A stretch of DNA of 64,000 nucleotides, taken from assembly GCF_014192395.1 (NCBI RefSeq), contig NZ_JACHXW010000020.1, positions 1 to 64,000 of the forward strand, in the 5' to 3' direction. The notes beneath the pieces are model-generated. The model worked only from the letters and a program-made list of their open reading frames with translations, had not been told where the DNA came from and did no database searches. Made by a program: the position numbers and the translations under genes. Positions 8,961-17,344 of the stretch are shown one piece after another (within the stretch, counting starts at the first letter, position 1; each line of letters starts with the position of its first letter). This DNA comes from Paenibacillus endophyticus (GTDB taxonomy: Bacteria; Bacillota; Bacilli; Paenibacillales; Paenibacillaceae).

Positions 8961-9003
8961 AAAAAGCTCGTCTGCCCTATAATTTCGGGGTAACGAGCTT
9001 TTT
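8961..9003. terminator. Bidirectional terminator between the AraC and phoP-like genes
   Basis: AAAAAGCTCGT (8961-8971) and ACGAGCTTTTT (8993-9003) form an 11-bp stem with A/T runs on both outer sides. The right arm lies inside the last codons of the phoP-like gene, whose stop is at 8977-8979, so coding sequence and terminator are superimposed. Confidence 0.8.
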
Positions 9004-9699
9004 GGGCATCACGAGCTTATAACCTACGCCACGGATCGATTCGATTTGTACGGATTGCTGGCCAAGCTCAAGCTTCTTCCGCAAGGAGCTGACATGAACG
9101 TCTACTGTACGCTGCCCTCCGATATAATCGAAGCCCCATACCACATTCATCAGGTCGTCCCGCGTAATAACCATGCCCGGGCGCTGCACCAGATAAAGCA
9201 AAACCTCGAATTCCTTCGGCCTTAGCGGAATCGTCTCACCGCCTAGAATAACCTCGTATTTCTCTGGATAAATAGATAATTCCCCAGCCGTAATGACCTT
9301 TTCCGTTGATTCAATCGGCTTGCTGTCGTCAAGCTGCGTCCTGCGAAGCACCGCAGATACCCGGGCAAGCAGCTCAGCAACGCCAAACGGCTTCGTAATG
9401 TAGTCGTCCGCCCCATGCTTCAGGCCTTGCACAACTTCCTCTTCCGCATTGCGTGCTGTCAAAATAATAACAGGCGTTCTAACGCCGTTCTGACGAAGTC
9501 GGTTCAGAATTTCAAAACCATTCATGCCTGGAAGCATAATGTCTAGAATGACTAAATCGAAATTACGCTGCAAAGCGGTTTGCAAGCCTTCCCCGCCATG
9601 ATCAATAACGGTCGTTTCATAGCCCTCTTGGGTCAAATTGTACGACAAAAGCCTAGCTAATGTCGGTTCATCTTCTATTACGAGCACTTTATGCGACAT
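8977..9699 (-). CDS. phoP: OmpR/PhoB-family response regulator (PhoP-like)
   Basis: 240-aa response regulator: receiver domain (residues 1-118, phospho-acceptor D53 in LVILDIMLPGMNGFE, conserved K in YITKPFG) and a winged-helix DNA-binding domain (about 140-235, RPKEFEVLLYLVQRPGMVITRDDLMNVVWGFDY...RTVDVHVSSLRKKLE). It lies downstream of a PhoR-type kinase. In Bacillus PhoP/PhoR controls phosphate starvation; the kinase core resembles PhoR enough to suggest this assignment, but WalR/ResD-like relatives share the architecture and no Pst or alkaline-phosphatase gene is nearby. The start ATG is preceded by GGAGG. The 108-bp gap to the kinase contains a GTGCC/GGCAC hairpin (9725-9737). Confidence 0.85.
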   Translation of the reverse strand: MSHKVLVIEDEPTLARLLSYNLTQEGYETTVIDHGGEGLQTALQRNFDLVILDIMLPGMNGFEILNRLRQNGVRTPVIILTARNAEEEVVQGLKHGADDYITKPFGVAELLARVSAVLRRTQLDDSKPIESTEKVITAGELSIYPEKYEVILGGETIPLRPKEFEVLLYLVQRPGMVITRDDLMNVVWGFDYIGGQRTVDVHVSSLRKKLELGQQSVQIESIRGVGYKLVMPKKLVTPKL

Positions 9700-9807
9700 G
9701 TTACCTCCAGCTTGGCGTATGGCAGTGCCATAGGCACCGCCTCCGCATATTTAAACCTTTTACACTTAGTTTATCATGGTTTCATGAAGAATAGGTAAAT
9801 CTTTTTT

Positions 9808-11583
9808 CTATTGCAGGACTGGCAGCTCAATTGTAAAAGTAGAACCGACACCCACTGCGCTAGTTACGGAGATCGTTCCTTTATGCAGCTCGACCAAATG
9901 CTTAACGATCGATAAGCCAAGCCCCGTGCCGCCTGAACTGCGGGAGCGGGCTTTATCTACACGGTAGAACCGTTCGAATATGCGCGGCAAATCCTTCTTC
10001 GGAATGCCAATTCCGGAATCGCTGATTTGAATGCGGATATAGTCATCGCCAATACCTTCCACCATCATTGCAACTCTACCGCCCTCAGGGGTGTAGTTAA
10101 TGCCATTGGAGAGCAAATTCATAATGATCTGCCTGAGGCGGTCCTCATCCGCTTCCACGTACAAGCCTGGCTCAACGTTCACGCTCAGCTCAATCCGTTT
10201 GCGTGCAGCCTCCGACTCGAGGAGCGTAATCGACTTGTCAACAAACGTATCGACCTCTACAGGAGAGAATACGAGCGGAACCCGCCGGGATTCGATTTTG
10301 GAGAGTTCCAAAATGTCGCCGATCAAGCGGTTAAGCCTGTCGCTCTCGTCATAGATAATTTGCAGGAAAGACCGCGCCGTTTCCTCATCATTCACCGCAC
10401 CGCCGAGCAGCGTCTCTGCAAAGCCTTTTACAGCGGTTATCGGCGTCTTCAGCTCATGGGATACGTTCGCAACGAATTCACTCCGCATCCGCTCCAGCCT
10501 GCGAATCGCCGAGACGTCCTGCAGGACGAGAAGCACGCCGGAGAATTCATTGCCTTCTGGATGAATCGGCACTAAATTCAGCTCAAGCAGCCGCTCCTCC
10601 GGGAAGTAGAACGTAATCTCCTCGCGCAGATGCTCCTTGCTCTTCAGTCCCTCTTGAATCATTTGGGATAGCTCATACTGCTGCTTCGCCTCAGCGTAAT
10701 GCCGCCCGACGAGCTCGCGTGCGGAGAATCCGAGCACTTCCTCGGCGCGTCTGTTCATCAGCACGATTTTCCCGCTGCGGTCAATCATCACGATTCCGTT
10801 GATCATGTTGTCGAGCACGCTCTCCAACTGATTCTCATTCTGCTGAATTCTTGTCATCTGAACCTGCAAGCTATCTGCCATCGCATTAATAGCGTTGCCA
10901 AGCTCGCCAATTTCATCCTGCTTCGTCACTTTTACTCTTGCTTTGTAATCCATATTTTTTATCCGCTTGGCTACTCTTGTAATCTGCTCAAGCGGGCGAG
11001 TCAAGCTAAGCGCAAGGCGATAGCTGATTAGAGCGGCAATGAGAAACAACACAAGCAAGCCTGCGAACAAAAGTAACGTTAGTTGATTGATGCTCTCGTC
11101 TACCTCTTTCAAGCTCATCGCCAGCCTAATGACATCCGGCGCTTGATTCGGAACGACTTTTACCGGAATGGCTACGTACATCATATTTTGCTTAATCGTA
11201 TCGCTTGCCCGAATCGCCCTGCCCGTTCCTGCGTTCAGCGCTTCCTTGACCTCGGTCCGGTCCAAGTGATTATCCATATCCGCCGGATCGCCATCTGAAT
11301 CGCCCAGCACGGCCCCGTCATTGCGTATAAAAGTAACCCTTGCTCCCGTATAACGCTTAAGCTCCTTCGCTTCCTTCGAGTAATAATCATGTAGCTGCGA
11401 CAGCTCGCCGGATTTCCACTCCATTTTGGCCGAAATGATCTGCATCTCGCGCACCATATTGTCTTCCAGCGCATTAATGTGATTTTCTTTGAATGTTTTG
11501 ACCATGAATAACCCTGCTGCTATGACCGATAAGGCAATCATCGCGATCATAATGAGCGTCAGCCTGGTTCGAAAGCTGTTCAT
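9808..11583 (-). CDS. phoR: Membrane sensor histidine kinase (PhoR-like; HAMP-PAS-HisKA-HATPase)
   Basis: 591-aa transmembrane kinase. TM1 about residues 8-30, extracytoplasmic sensor domain 31-165, TM2 about 167-188, HAMP 189-243, PAS 250-357 (MINGIVMIDRSGKIVLMNRRAEEVLGF), HisKA with SHELKTPITAVKGFAETLL and phospho-acceptor H376, and an HATPase domain with N, G1 (DSGIGIPKKDL) and G2 (SSGGTGLGLSIVKHL) boxes. This is the domain order of Bacillus PhoR. The ATG at 11583 follows GGGAG at proper spacing; the upstream in-frame GTG at 11592 overlaps that site. The phoP-like regulator is the downstream gene, the reverse of the usual phoP-phoR order. Confidence 0.88.
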   Translation of the reverse strand: MNSFRTRLTLIMIAMIALSVIAAGLFMVKTFKENHINALEDNMVREMQIISAKMEWKSGELSQLHDYYSKEAKELKRYTGARVTFIRNDGAVLGDSDGDPADMDNHLDRTEVKEALNAGTGRAIRASDTIKQNMMYVAIPVKVVPNQAPDVIRLAMSLKEVDESINQLTLLLFAGLLVLFLIAALISYRLALSLTRPLEQITRVAKRIKNMDYKARVKVTKQDEIGELGNAINAMADSLQVQMTRIQQNENQLESVLDNMINGIVMIDRSGKIVLMNRRAEEVLGFSARELVGRHYAEAKQQYELSQMIQEGLKSKEHLREEITFYFPEERLLELNLVPIHPEGNEFSGVLLVLQDVSAIRRLERMRSEFVANVSHELKTPITAVKGFAETLLGGAVNDEETARSFLQIIYDESDRLNRLIGDILELSKIESRRVPLVFSPVEVDTFVDKSITLLESEAARKRIELSVNVEPGLYVEADEDRLRQIIMNLLSNGINYTPEGGRVAMMVEGIGDDYIRIQISDSGIGIPKKDLPRIFERFYRVDKARSRSSGGTGLGLSIVKHLVELHKGTISVTSAVGVGSTFTIELPVLQ

Positions 11584-11655
11584 CCGGTTCACTCCCTACG
11601 TTTATTCAAGCACGGAACGCTTTCGCTGTCTGCTGCTTACCCTAACATACAACGT

Positions 11656-12636
11656 TTATCGTACATGGGTCGCCGCGCTTTCGCCACCCTTGCCTTTGTT
11701 AAGTTTTTGTAAAACATAATGATGGAGCGTAGCGAGCGGCTGCTGGATAAGAATCGATAAAACGACTGGCACCGCAGCCAGCGGGCTGAAATAGCCAAGC
11801 GCGAGTACGATGCCGAGCGAGATATTGCGCATTCCCGTTGCGTAGGAAACCGTTATCTGCTGTTCGTCATTACGCAGCGAGGCCGTTCCGATATATCCAA
11901 AGGCGTAGCATAAACCGACAAGCAATATAACCAAAGGCACAAGCACCGCCATATCCTGCTTCAGCTTATCCAAATGCGGTGCGATCGCCGACGCGTTCAA
12001 GGAAACGACCGCAACGAAGCATAGCTTCGAGAGCGGCGACGTGTAAGGCGCAACGGCATGCTGAATCCGCCCGCGGCTGAACTGGTTGAGCGCGACGCCT
12101 ATAATAGTAGGAAGCACAATAATAACGAGCAAGTCCAGCACAATCGGTCCAGCTTCCACCTCTACGGCCGATTTGAAAAAGAGCTGAATGCCAGCGGGCA
12201 CAACAAGAGGACTAAGCGCCGAATCCAGCACAACCATCGCCAGCATAAGCGGAACGCTGCCTCCCGACATGCCGACCCAAAGCACGGTGGAGACACCAAT
12301 CGGTATAATCGTAAACAGTACGAGTCCAACCACATACGGAGAGTCAGCTCCGAAAGCCAATATGCCAAGTCCATATGCCACTAAAGGCGAGAGCACATGC
12401 GCAATGAGGAAGGTCAGCGCCATGATGCCGGGACGCTTCATGACTACCCGCAATTGGCCTAAGCCGCAGCCGATCGCCATCGTTAGCGTAACGTAAGCAA
12501 ATAGATATGGAACGAAAGGAATAAAGGACTGAAGCTGATCAGCAAAAATAAAACCAAGCACCAAGGAGCCCGGAATAATAATAAACATCCACTTTTCAAA
12601 ATGACGATTAAAAGCCAAACCGAACTCACGCATCAT
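11656..12636 (-). CDS. Bile acid:sodium symporter-family (SBF) transporter
   Basis: 326-aa polytopic membrane protein with about nine to ten hydrophobic helices and the SBF-fold features IPIGVSTVLWVGMSGGSVPLMLAMVVLDSALSPLVVP (discontinuous helix crossing region) and YATGMRNISLGIVLAL (second crossing region). The family carries organic anions (bile acids, keto-acids, pantoate) with sodium; the ACR3 arsenite exporters are a sister branch, but no ars genes are present here. Two adjacent Met codons (12636, 12633) lie behind GAGGG. It sits 72 bp upstream of the PhoR-like gene on the same strand and is divergent from the HD-domain gene. Substrate unknown. Confidence 0.82.
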   Translation of the reverse strand: MMREFGLAFNRHFEKWMFIIIPGSLVLGFIFADQLQSFIPFVPYLFAYVTLTMAIGCGLGQLRVVMKRPGIMALTFLIAHVLSPLVAYGLGILAFGADSPYVVGLVLFTIIPIGVSTVLWVGMSGGSVPLMLAMVVLDSALSPLVVPAGIQLFFKSAVEVEAGPIVLDLLVIIVLPTIIGVALNQFSRGRIQHAVAPYTSPLSKLCFVAVVSLNASAIAPHLDKLKQDMAVLVPLVILLVGLCYAFGYIGTASLRNDEQQITVSYATGMRNISLGIVLALGYFSPLAAVPVVLSILIQQPLATLHHYVLQKLNKGKGGESAATHVR

Positions 12637-12747
12637 TCATCCCTCGTTTACCTCGTCTAGTCGATTTTGTACATAAGCTATATAATAGCATAGTCAACCC
12701 GCACTTGAACGGAAACTCTTGAACTTCACGCGCGAAGGAGCCGATAG

Positions 12748-13890
12748 ATGAAGAACGGAAAATTCACCAATACAATTATTCGCATGCAATATGTGCCAAG
12801 GTGGAGCGAGCATGCGCCTCGTTTCGAGGACAATGCATCCGCCCATAGCTTTAGATGCGCCGCTTTATCCATTATGATCGGGATTATCGAGGAGAAAGTA
12901 TGCAGCAACCCGCTCGATAAGCTCAAGCTGCTCGGCAGATGCCTTTGGGGCGATTTGAACAACACGGGCACCGGCTCCATCAAGCATGTGACCAAAAAGG
13001 AATCGCTTGTCATGAATCATATTCGCAGCTTCGAGCAGGAGCTAAGCAAGGAAATCGTTTCCTATTTGTCCAAATCGTTGCAGGAACAGGCATTCGACTT
13101 TATCGTAAACGCGCAGGATGATACGTACATCGGCCGTCTGGTCGATGCCATCGATACGCTGGATGCCTACCTGTTTTGCCACCGGGAATCCCGTTACGAT
13201 TCCAATCCATTCTTTCATGCCAAGTACAAGGAGCTGGAGCAGACGCTTGCGGATACAGGCCTCGCTTCCGTAATTTGGCTGCTGGAGGAATACAAAAAAC
13301 AAGCTGGCCTCTATGATTTTATTCAATATATCGTTGCGCTTGATACCGTTCAGAGATGGAATGGCAGCTACAACCTCGTACCGGATAATGATGCGACGCA
13401 CTCGTTCCGGGTCGCTTCGCTCGCCTTGTTCAATGGACTGCTTGAGCGGGAGCGCTTCGGCAATAAAAGCATTGATTTGTACAAGCTGCTGGCCAAAGCC
13501 ACCCTGCATGACTTGCCTGAGGCGCTGTCTGGCGATGTCGTCTCGAATTTCAAGCATAACAATCCGGATATTAAGCTTGCATTCGAGCAATATGAGAAAG
13601 AAACCGCATTGTTCATGATCAATAAGCTGCCCGAGCTGTTTCATGCGGACATGCTCGAATTTATCGCGCACAGCAAATCGGATGACTATGTCGGTGAAAT
13701 GGTCGATATCGCAGACAAGCTGGATGCCTTGATCAAAGCGAGCCTGGAGATGCGCAACAATCCTCACTATGCAGACACTTACTACAATCAATTGTTAAAA
13801 GTCCAGCATCGGTACGAGAATCCCTGCGTCATTTTTTTTCTTGCCTACACGCTGCATGACCTCACCTACTCCAATTTAATTGGACAATAG
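12748..13890 (+). CDS. Tandem HD-domain protein (YfbR/5'-deoxynucleotidase-like), one HD degenerate
   Basis: 380-aa protein made of two homologous halves. The second half (about residues 190-375) has an intact YfbR-like metal site: ATHSFRVASLALFNG, ATLHDLPEALSGDVVSNFKH and MVDIADKLDALIKASLEM give the H...HD...D ligands. The first half (1-185) keeps SAHSFRCAALSIMIG and LVDAIDTLDAYLFC, but where HD should be it has RCLWGDLNNTGTGSIKH, so the His of the HD pair is lost. YfbR hydrolyses deoxynucleoside 5'-monophosphates; the second domain could do the same while the first is probably structural or regulatory. AAGGAG precedes the ATG. Monocistronic, with no helpful neighbours. Confidence 0.82.
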   Translation: MKNGKFTNTIIRMQYVPRWSEHAPRFEDNASAHSFRCAALSIMIGIIEEKVCSNPLDKLKLLGRCLWGDLNNTGTGSIKHVTKKESLVMNHIRSFEQELSKEIVSYLSKSLQEQAFDFIVNAQDDTYIGRLVDAIDTLDAYLFCHRESRYDSNPFFHAKYKELEQTLADTGLASVIWLLEEYKKQAGLYDFIQYIVALDTVQRWNGSYNLVPDNDATHSFRVASLALFNGLLERERFGNKSIDLYKLLAKATLHDLPEALSGDVVSNFKHNNPDIKLAFEQYEKETALFMINKLPELFHADMLEFIAHSKSDDYVGEMVDIADKLDALIKASLEMRNNPHYADTYYNQLLKVQHRYENPCVIFFLAYTLHDLTYSNLIGQ

Positions 13891-13972
13891 CGACAATGGC
13901 CTTTCTGCAAGTATGTCTGATCGCCCAGAGCCAAATCACGCAGCCCGTGTGCTTAAAAAAATATAGAAGCAC

Positions 13973-14014
13973 AAAAAAAGCAGATTGCCGAGTTTCCTCG
14001 ACAGTCTGCTTTTC
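13973..14014. terminator. Terminator between the convergent HD and nagZ genes
   Basis: AAAAGCAGA...CGAG, loop TTTC, CTCG...TCTGCTTTT form an imperfect stem flanked by an A-run on the left and a T-run on the right, suiting both converging genes. The rest of the 164-bp spacer shows nothing else. Confidence 0.75.
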
Positions 14015-14054
14015 ACAATCACATCCACCATCCTTGCACGAAAAACGGCTTCTG

Positions 14055-15671
14055 CTAGCGACTGCCTTCCGCGCTCCAACCGAACGGATAAGCCGCCGAT
14101 ATTTCCAAGGGCAGCTTCCCCTTCGGCACGAGATCGCCGAGCAGTGCCTTGGCTGCGGCGGCAAGCGCCAAAGGCCTGCACTCGTAAACGGCCATGTACC
14201 CTTTTACTTGAGGGTACAGCAATAGATCAAGCGGATTCCTTACCGATACCGCTACTGTACGCTCGGGCGCCAAGCGCACAGCCTCGCGCGCGATTTCGCG
14301 CTCCACCTGGTGCTTGGATGCGTCGTAGGTTACAACAACGATTTGGCTGAACTGTTCCAAATCAGCTAATGGATTCGGTTCGTTCATAAGGCGCTCAACG
14401 ACGTTCGCGCCAAGCTCTTGCAGAAAGTATCCGAGTGAACCATCGCCTGACAGCATCTCATCCGCAACGGAAACGGGTACAATCTCAGGCCAAAGCACCA
14501 GCGTGCTTTCACCTCTGCTTAATGGCAGCAGTCCGTCGTCATTCTTCACCAAAGTCACCGATGCCTCGCTCCATTTACTCGCTACCGCTTTATTCGCTTC
14601 TGTACCGATTATGGATTCAACCTGTGACCAAGGCTGCAGGGCTTCATCAAGCTTCCGTTTTTCTTTCAGCGTCATCACCCTGTCAAGCGCTTCATTGATA
14701 CGAGACTCTTCGAGCTCCCCGCTCTCTACCGCCGCAGCAACGGCTTCCAGAGCCGACCGCTGCTTCTCGAAGGTGTGGCTAATGAGCACCATATCCGCAC
14801 CAGCTTGCAGTGCCTTGATCGCGCCTTGCTCCGGACCATACGTTTTGTCAATGGCATCCATCTCTAAGCAATCTGTCACGACAACCCCGTTATAGCCCAG
14901 CTCTGTGCGAAGCAGGCCGGTCAAGATCGGCTTGGACAACGTAGAAGGTACGCCGGTAGCATCAAGCGCAGGCAAGCATACATGAGCGGTCATGATACAA
15001 TCCGTTCCCGCTTCAATGGCGGCTCTGAACGGCTTCAGCTCAATCGCTTCCAAGCGCTCGCGGCCATGCTGCAGAATAGGCAGCGCATGATGCGAATCAA
15101 CCGCCGTATCGCCATGTCCTGGGAAATGCTTAACCGTTGCGGCTACTCCTGCTGCTTGATACCCCGCTACCGCAGCGGCTCCGAGCTCTGCAACGACAGA
15201 CGAGCGATCGCTATAGGAACGGACATTAATAACCGGATTGTCAGGATTGTTGTTAACATCAATGCATGGCGCGTAATTCATTGTGATGCCGAGCTGACGG
15301 AGCTCCTCTCCGCAGACTCGCGCCGTTTCCATCGCTCCTTCAGCAAGCCCTGCCGCTCCTAGCGCCATATTGCCCGGCATGAGCGTCACTCCTTCAACCA
15401 ACCGCGCCACCATGCCGCCCTCTTGGTCGATTGCGATGAACAATGGCGGATTGCCAGCCTGCTTCGCAATGCTTTGAAGCTCTGTGCTTAGCCGATGAAC
15501 CTGCTGCGCATCCTTCACGTTGCGGGTGAAATAAATCGTGCCGCCAATGCCATTTGCTTCGATCAGCTGTTTGATCGGCTCTGATGGCTCAAAGCCATGA
15601 AACCCGAATACAAACAATTGCCCGATTTTCTTCTTCAAACTCCAGCTTTGCCATTCTTGTCCGCTCGTCAC
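14055..15671 (-). CDS. nagZ: Beta-N-acetylhexosaminidase, glycoside hydrolase family 3 (NagZ-type)
   Basis: 538-aa GH3 enzyme that removes terminal beta-linked N-acetylglucosamine from muropeptides or chitin-type oligosaccharides. The barrel carries the NagZ signature KHFPGHGDTAVDSHHALP, whose Asp-His pair (about D192/H194) is the acid/base dyad peculiar to NagZ, and the nucleophile Asp in VVVTDCLEMDAI (about D267). A C-terminal GH3 alpha/beta domain follows, as in Bacillus NagZ. There is no signal peptide, so it is probably cytoplasmic and acts on sugars imported by the upstream ABC transporter. I chose the GTG at 15671, behind GAGGATGGGG; a TTG at 15704 would add 11 residues without a ribosome binding site. 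Last gene of the 14-22.4 kb operon. Confidence 0.9.
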   Translation of the reverse strand: MTSGQEWQSWSLKKKIGQLFVFGFHGFEPSEPIKQLIEANGIGGTIYFTRNVKDAQQVHRLSTELQSIAKQAGNPPLFIAIDQEGGMVARLVEGVTLMPGNMALGAAGLAEGAMETARVCGEELRQLGITMNYAPCIDVNNNPDNPVINVRSYSDRSSVVAELGAAAVAGYQAAGVAATVKHFPGHGDTAVDSHHALPILQHGRERLEAIELKPFRAAIEAGTDCIMTAHVCLPALDATGVPSTLSKPILTGLLRTELGYNGVVVTDCLEMDAIDKTYGPEQGAIKALQAGADMVLISHTFEKQRSALEAVAAAVESGELEESRINEALDRVMTLKEKRKLDEALQPWSQVESIIGTEANKAVASKWSEASVTLVKNDDGLLPLSRGESTLVLWPEIVPVSVADEMLSGDGSLGYFLQELGANVVERLMNEPNPLADLEQFSQIVVVTYDASKHQVEREIAREAVRLAPERTVAVSVRNPLDLLLYPQVKGYMAVYECRPLALAAAAKALLGDLVPKGKLPLEISAAYPFGWSAEGSR

Positions 15672-15709
15672 TATTTCCCCATCCTCTCGTTTTTCGAAAC
15701 GCAAGCCGG

Positions 15710-17344
15710 CTATTCGTTCAATGTTGCATGTTCAGGAGCACCGCCCTGCCTTCTGCTTCGATAGTCAGTCGGGTTCTCTCCCGTATATTTCATGAACACC
15801 TTAGTAAAATATCGCCGCTCCGCATACCCGACTTCCTTGGCTATTTGGGCTATGCTCTTGGCCGTTTCCCCCAGCATCGCCTTCGCTCGCTCCATTCGTT
15901 GACGCGTAACATATTCAATGAACGTTTCTCCGAATGTTTGCTTAAACAATAAGCTGAAATACGATGTGCTCAGCCCGACATGCGTCGCTGTCTCCTCTAC
16001 GCTTAAATCACGATATAGATTGCGATCCAGAAACGCTTTCGCCTCCGACATTGAAATCTCGGATTGTTTTTTCTTATCCATCGACTTTTCCGATACGGCA
16101 TTCGTAACCTGACGGATGACCGACAGCAAATCCTTAACGCCAAATCGCCGGTCCAATCTTCGCCACAGCATATCTTCCTGCTCGCGCGAGAAGATCCCCA
16201 TTTCCTTCATCTCACGCATCAGGTGGAGCACAAAGAAATGCAGCAGCGGCTTGACGCGATTAAGCGAAGGCTCATTCATGCGCTGCAACAGCGTCGTGAT
16301 GCCCTGCAACTCGTTGTCTACGCCGATAGAATCACCGCGCTTGACTGCTCCGATCATTTTCTCGGCGGTATCCCAGAATGCTTGATCGGCTTGCGATGAT
16401 TTCTGCTGCTCGGATGGATACACCGCAATGCTATCGTGCTCCGGCGTTAGCTGCATCCCTTGCTGCACCAGCTTATAGGCTTGCGACAAATCAGCCACGG
16501 CAGCAAATTCCCGGAATATCCCCGCAAACAAAGATAGCTTTACATGGTTTTTGATGGCGGACATCAGCATTTCTGCCCAGCCTTTTATTGCTGATAGGTC
16601 AAAGGCAGCTTCCTTATCCGTTTCAATAAGCACGCACCATTCGCCATCGCGAATTTGAATGACTGCATGATGCAGTCCGTTCTGCTGCAGTCGTTCACGA
16701 AGTACGTTGCAGACGGCGAAGTTCCATAGCTTTCTTTCCTTATCCGACCAGTCCCGCCAATCCTTCGTCGACTCTGAGCTAACATCCAGATCGAGCACGA
16801 TTAAGACGAACTGCTGCTGCTTCAGCTGCTGTTCGTCTCCGGTCAGCAGCCAATTGTCTGCAGTCACATCCGTATAATCCATAATAATATCGTATAAAAT
16901 TTTCTCGCTGGCCAGATCTATCATGCGGCCGAGCTTCTGCTTCTCTTCCTGCAGCTGCTTCTGTTTGTTCCGCTGACTGGACATTACACGTGCGATAACG
17001 CCGGTAAGCTCATCATACGGGATGGGCTTCAGCACATAATCATTGACTCCGAATTGAATGGCTGTGCGCGTATAAGCAAAGTCCTGATAACCCGAGAGCA
17101 TAATAATATCGCACGGCATCGCCTTATCCCGGATATGCCGCACGAGCTCCAACCCGTCCATTACCGGCATACGGATATCGCATAGCAATAAATCAAAGGA
17201 ATGCTGCTCCATAAGCTCCAATGCTTCCATGCCGTTTTTTGCCGTCCCGCCGACAGTTAGGCCAAGCATTTCCCAGGGAATAACCTTTTCTAGATTTCTC
17301 GTTATATGTGCTTCATCGTCGACTAAGAGCACTTTACCTGTCAT
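15710..17344 (-). CDS. YesN-type response regulator (REC + AraC HTH)
   Basis: 544-aa transcriptional regulator. The receiver domain spans residues 1-120 with phospho-acceptor D56 in DLLLCDIRMPVMDGLEL and the conserved Lys in YVLKPIPYDEL. A long middle linker (about 125-430) carries predicted helices and no clear domain. A C-terminal AraC-type double HTH (about 435-540) contains SVEETATHVGLSTSYFSLLFKQTFG and SIAQIAKEVGYAERRYFTKVFMKYTGENPTDYR. Its ATG overlaps the stop of the kinase gene by four bases (ATGA), so the pair is translationally coupled. In Paenibacillus-type genomes such pairs control the neighbouring sugar ABC transporter, so the likely target is the solute-binding-protein promoter near 22414. 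Confidence 0.92.
   Translation of the reverse strand: MTGKVLLVDDEAHITRNLEKVIPWEMLGLTVGGTAKNGMEALELMEQHSFDLLLCDIRMPVMDGLELVRHIRDKAMPCDIIMLSGYQDFAYTRTAIQFGVNDYVLKPIPYDELTGVIARVMSSQRNKQKQLQEEKQKLGRMIDLASEKILYDIIMDYTDVTADNWLLTGDEQQLKQQQFVLIVLDLDVSSESTKDWRDWSDKERKLWNFAVCNVLRERLQQNGLHHAVIQIRDGEWCVLIETDKEAAFDLSAIKGWAEMLMSAIKNHVKLSLFAGIFREFAAVADLSQAYKLVQQGMQLTPEHDSIAVYPSEQQKSSQADQAFWDTAEKMIGAVKRGDSIGVDNELQGITTLLQRMNEPSLNRVKPLLHFFVLHLMREMKEMGIFSREQEDMLWRRLDRRFGVKDLLSVIRQVTNAVSEKSMDKKKQSEISMSEAKAFLDRNLYRDLSVEETATHVGLSTSYFSLLFKQTFGETFIEYVTRQRMERAKAMLGETAKSIAQIAKEVGYAERRYFTKVFMKYTGENPTDYRSRRQGGAPEHATLNE

Noticed and set aside
11656..12636. Arsenite exporter ACR3
   Set aside because: The helix-crossing motifs fit the SBF family generally; no ArsR, ArsC or Cys-containing ACR3 signature was seen.
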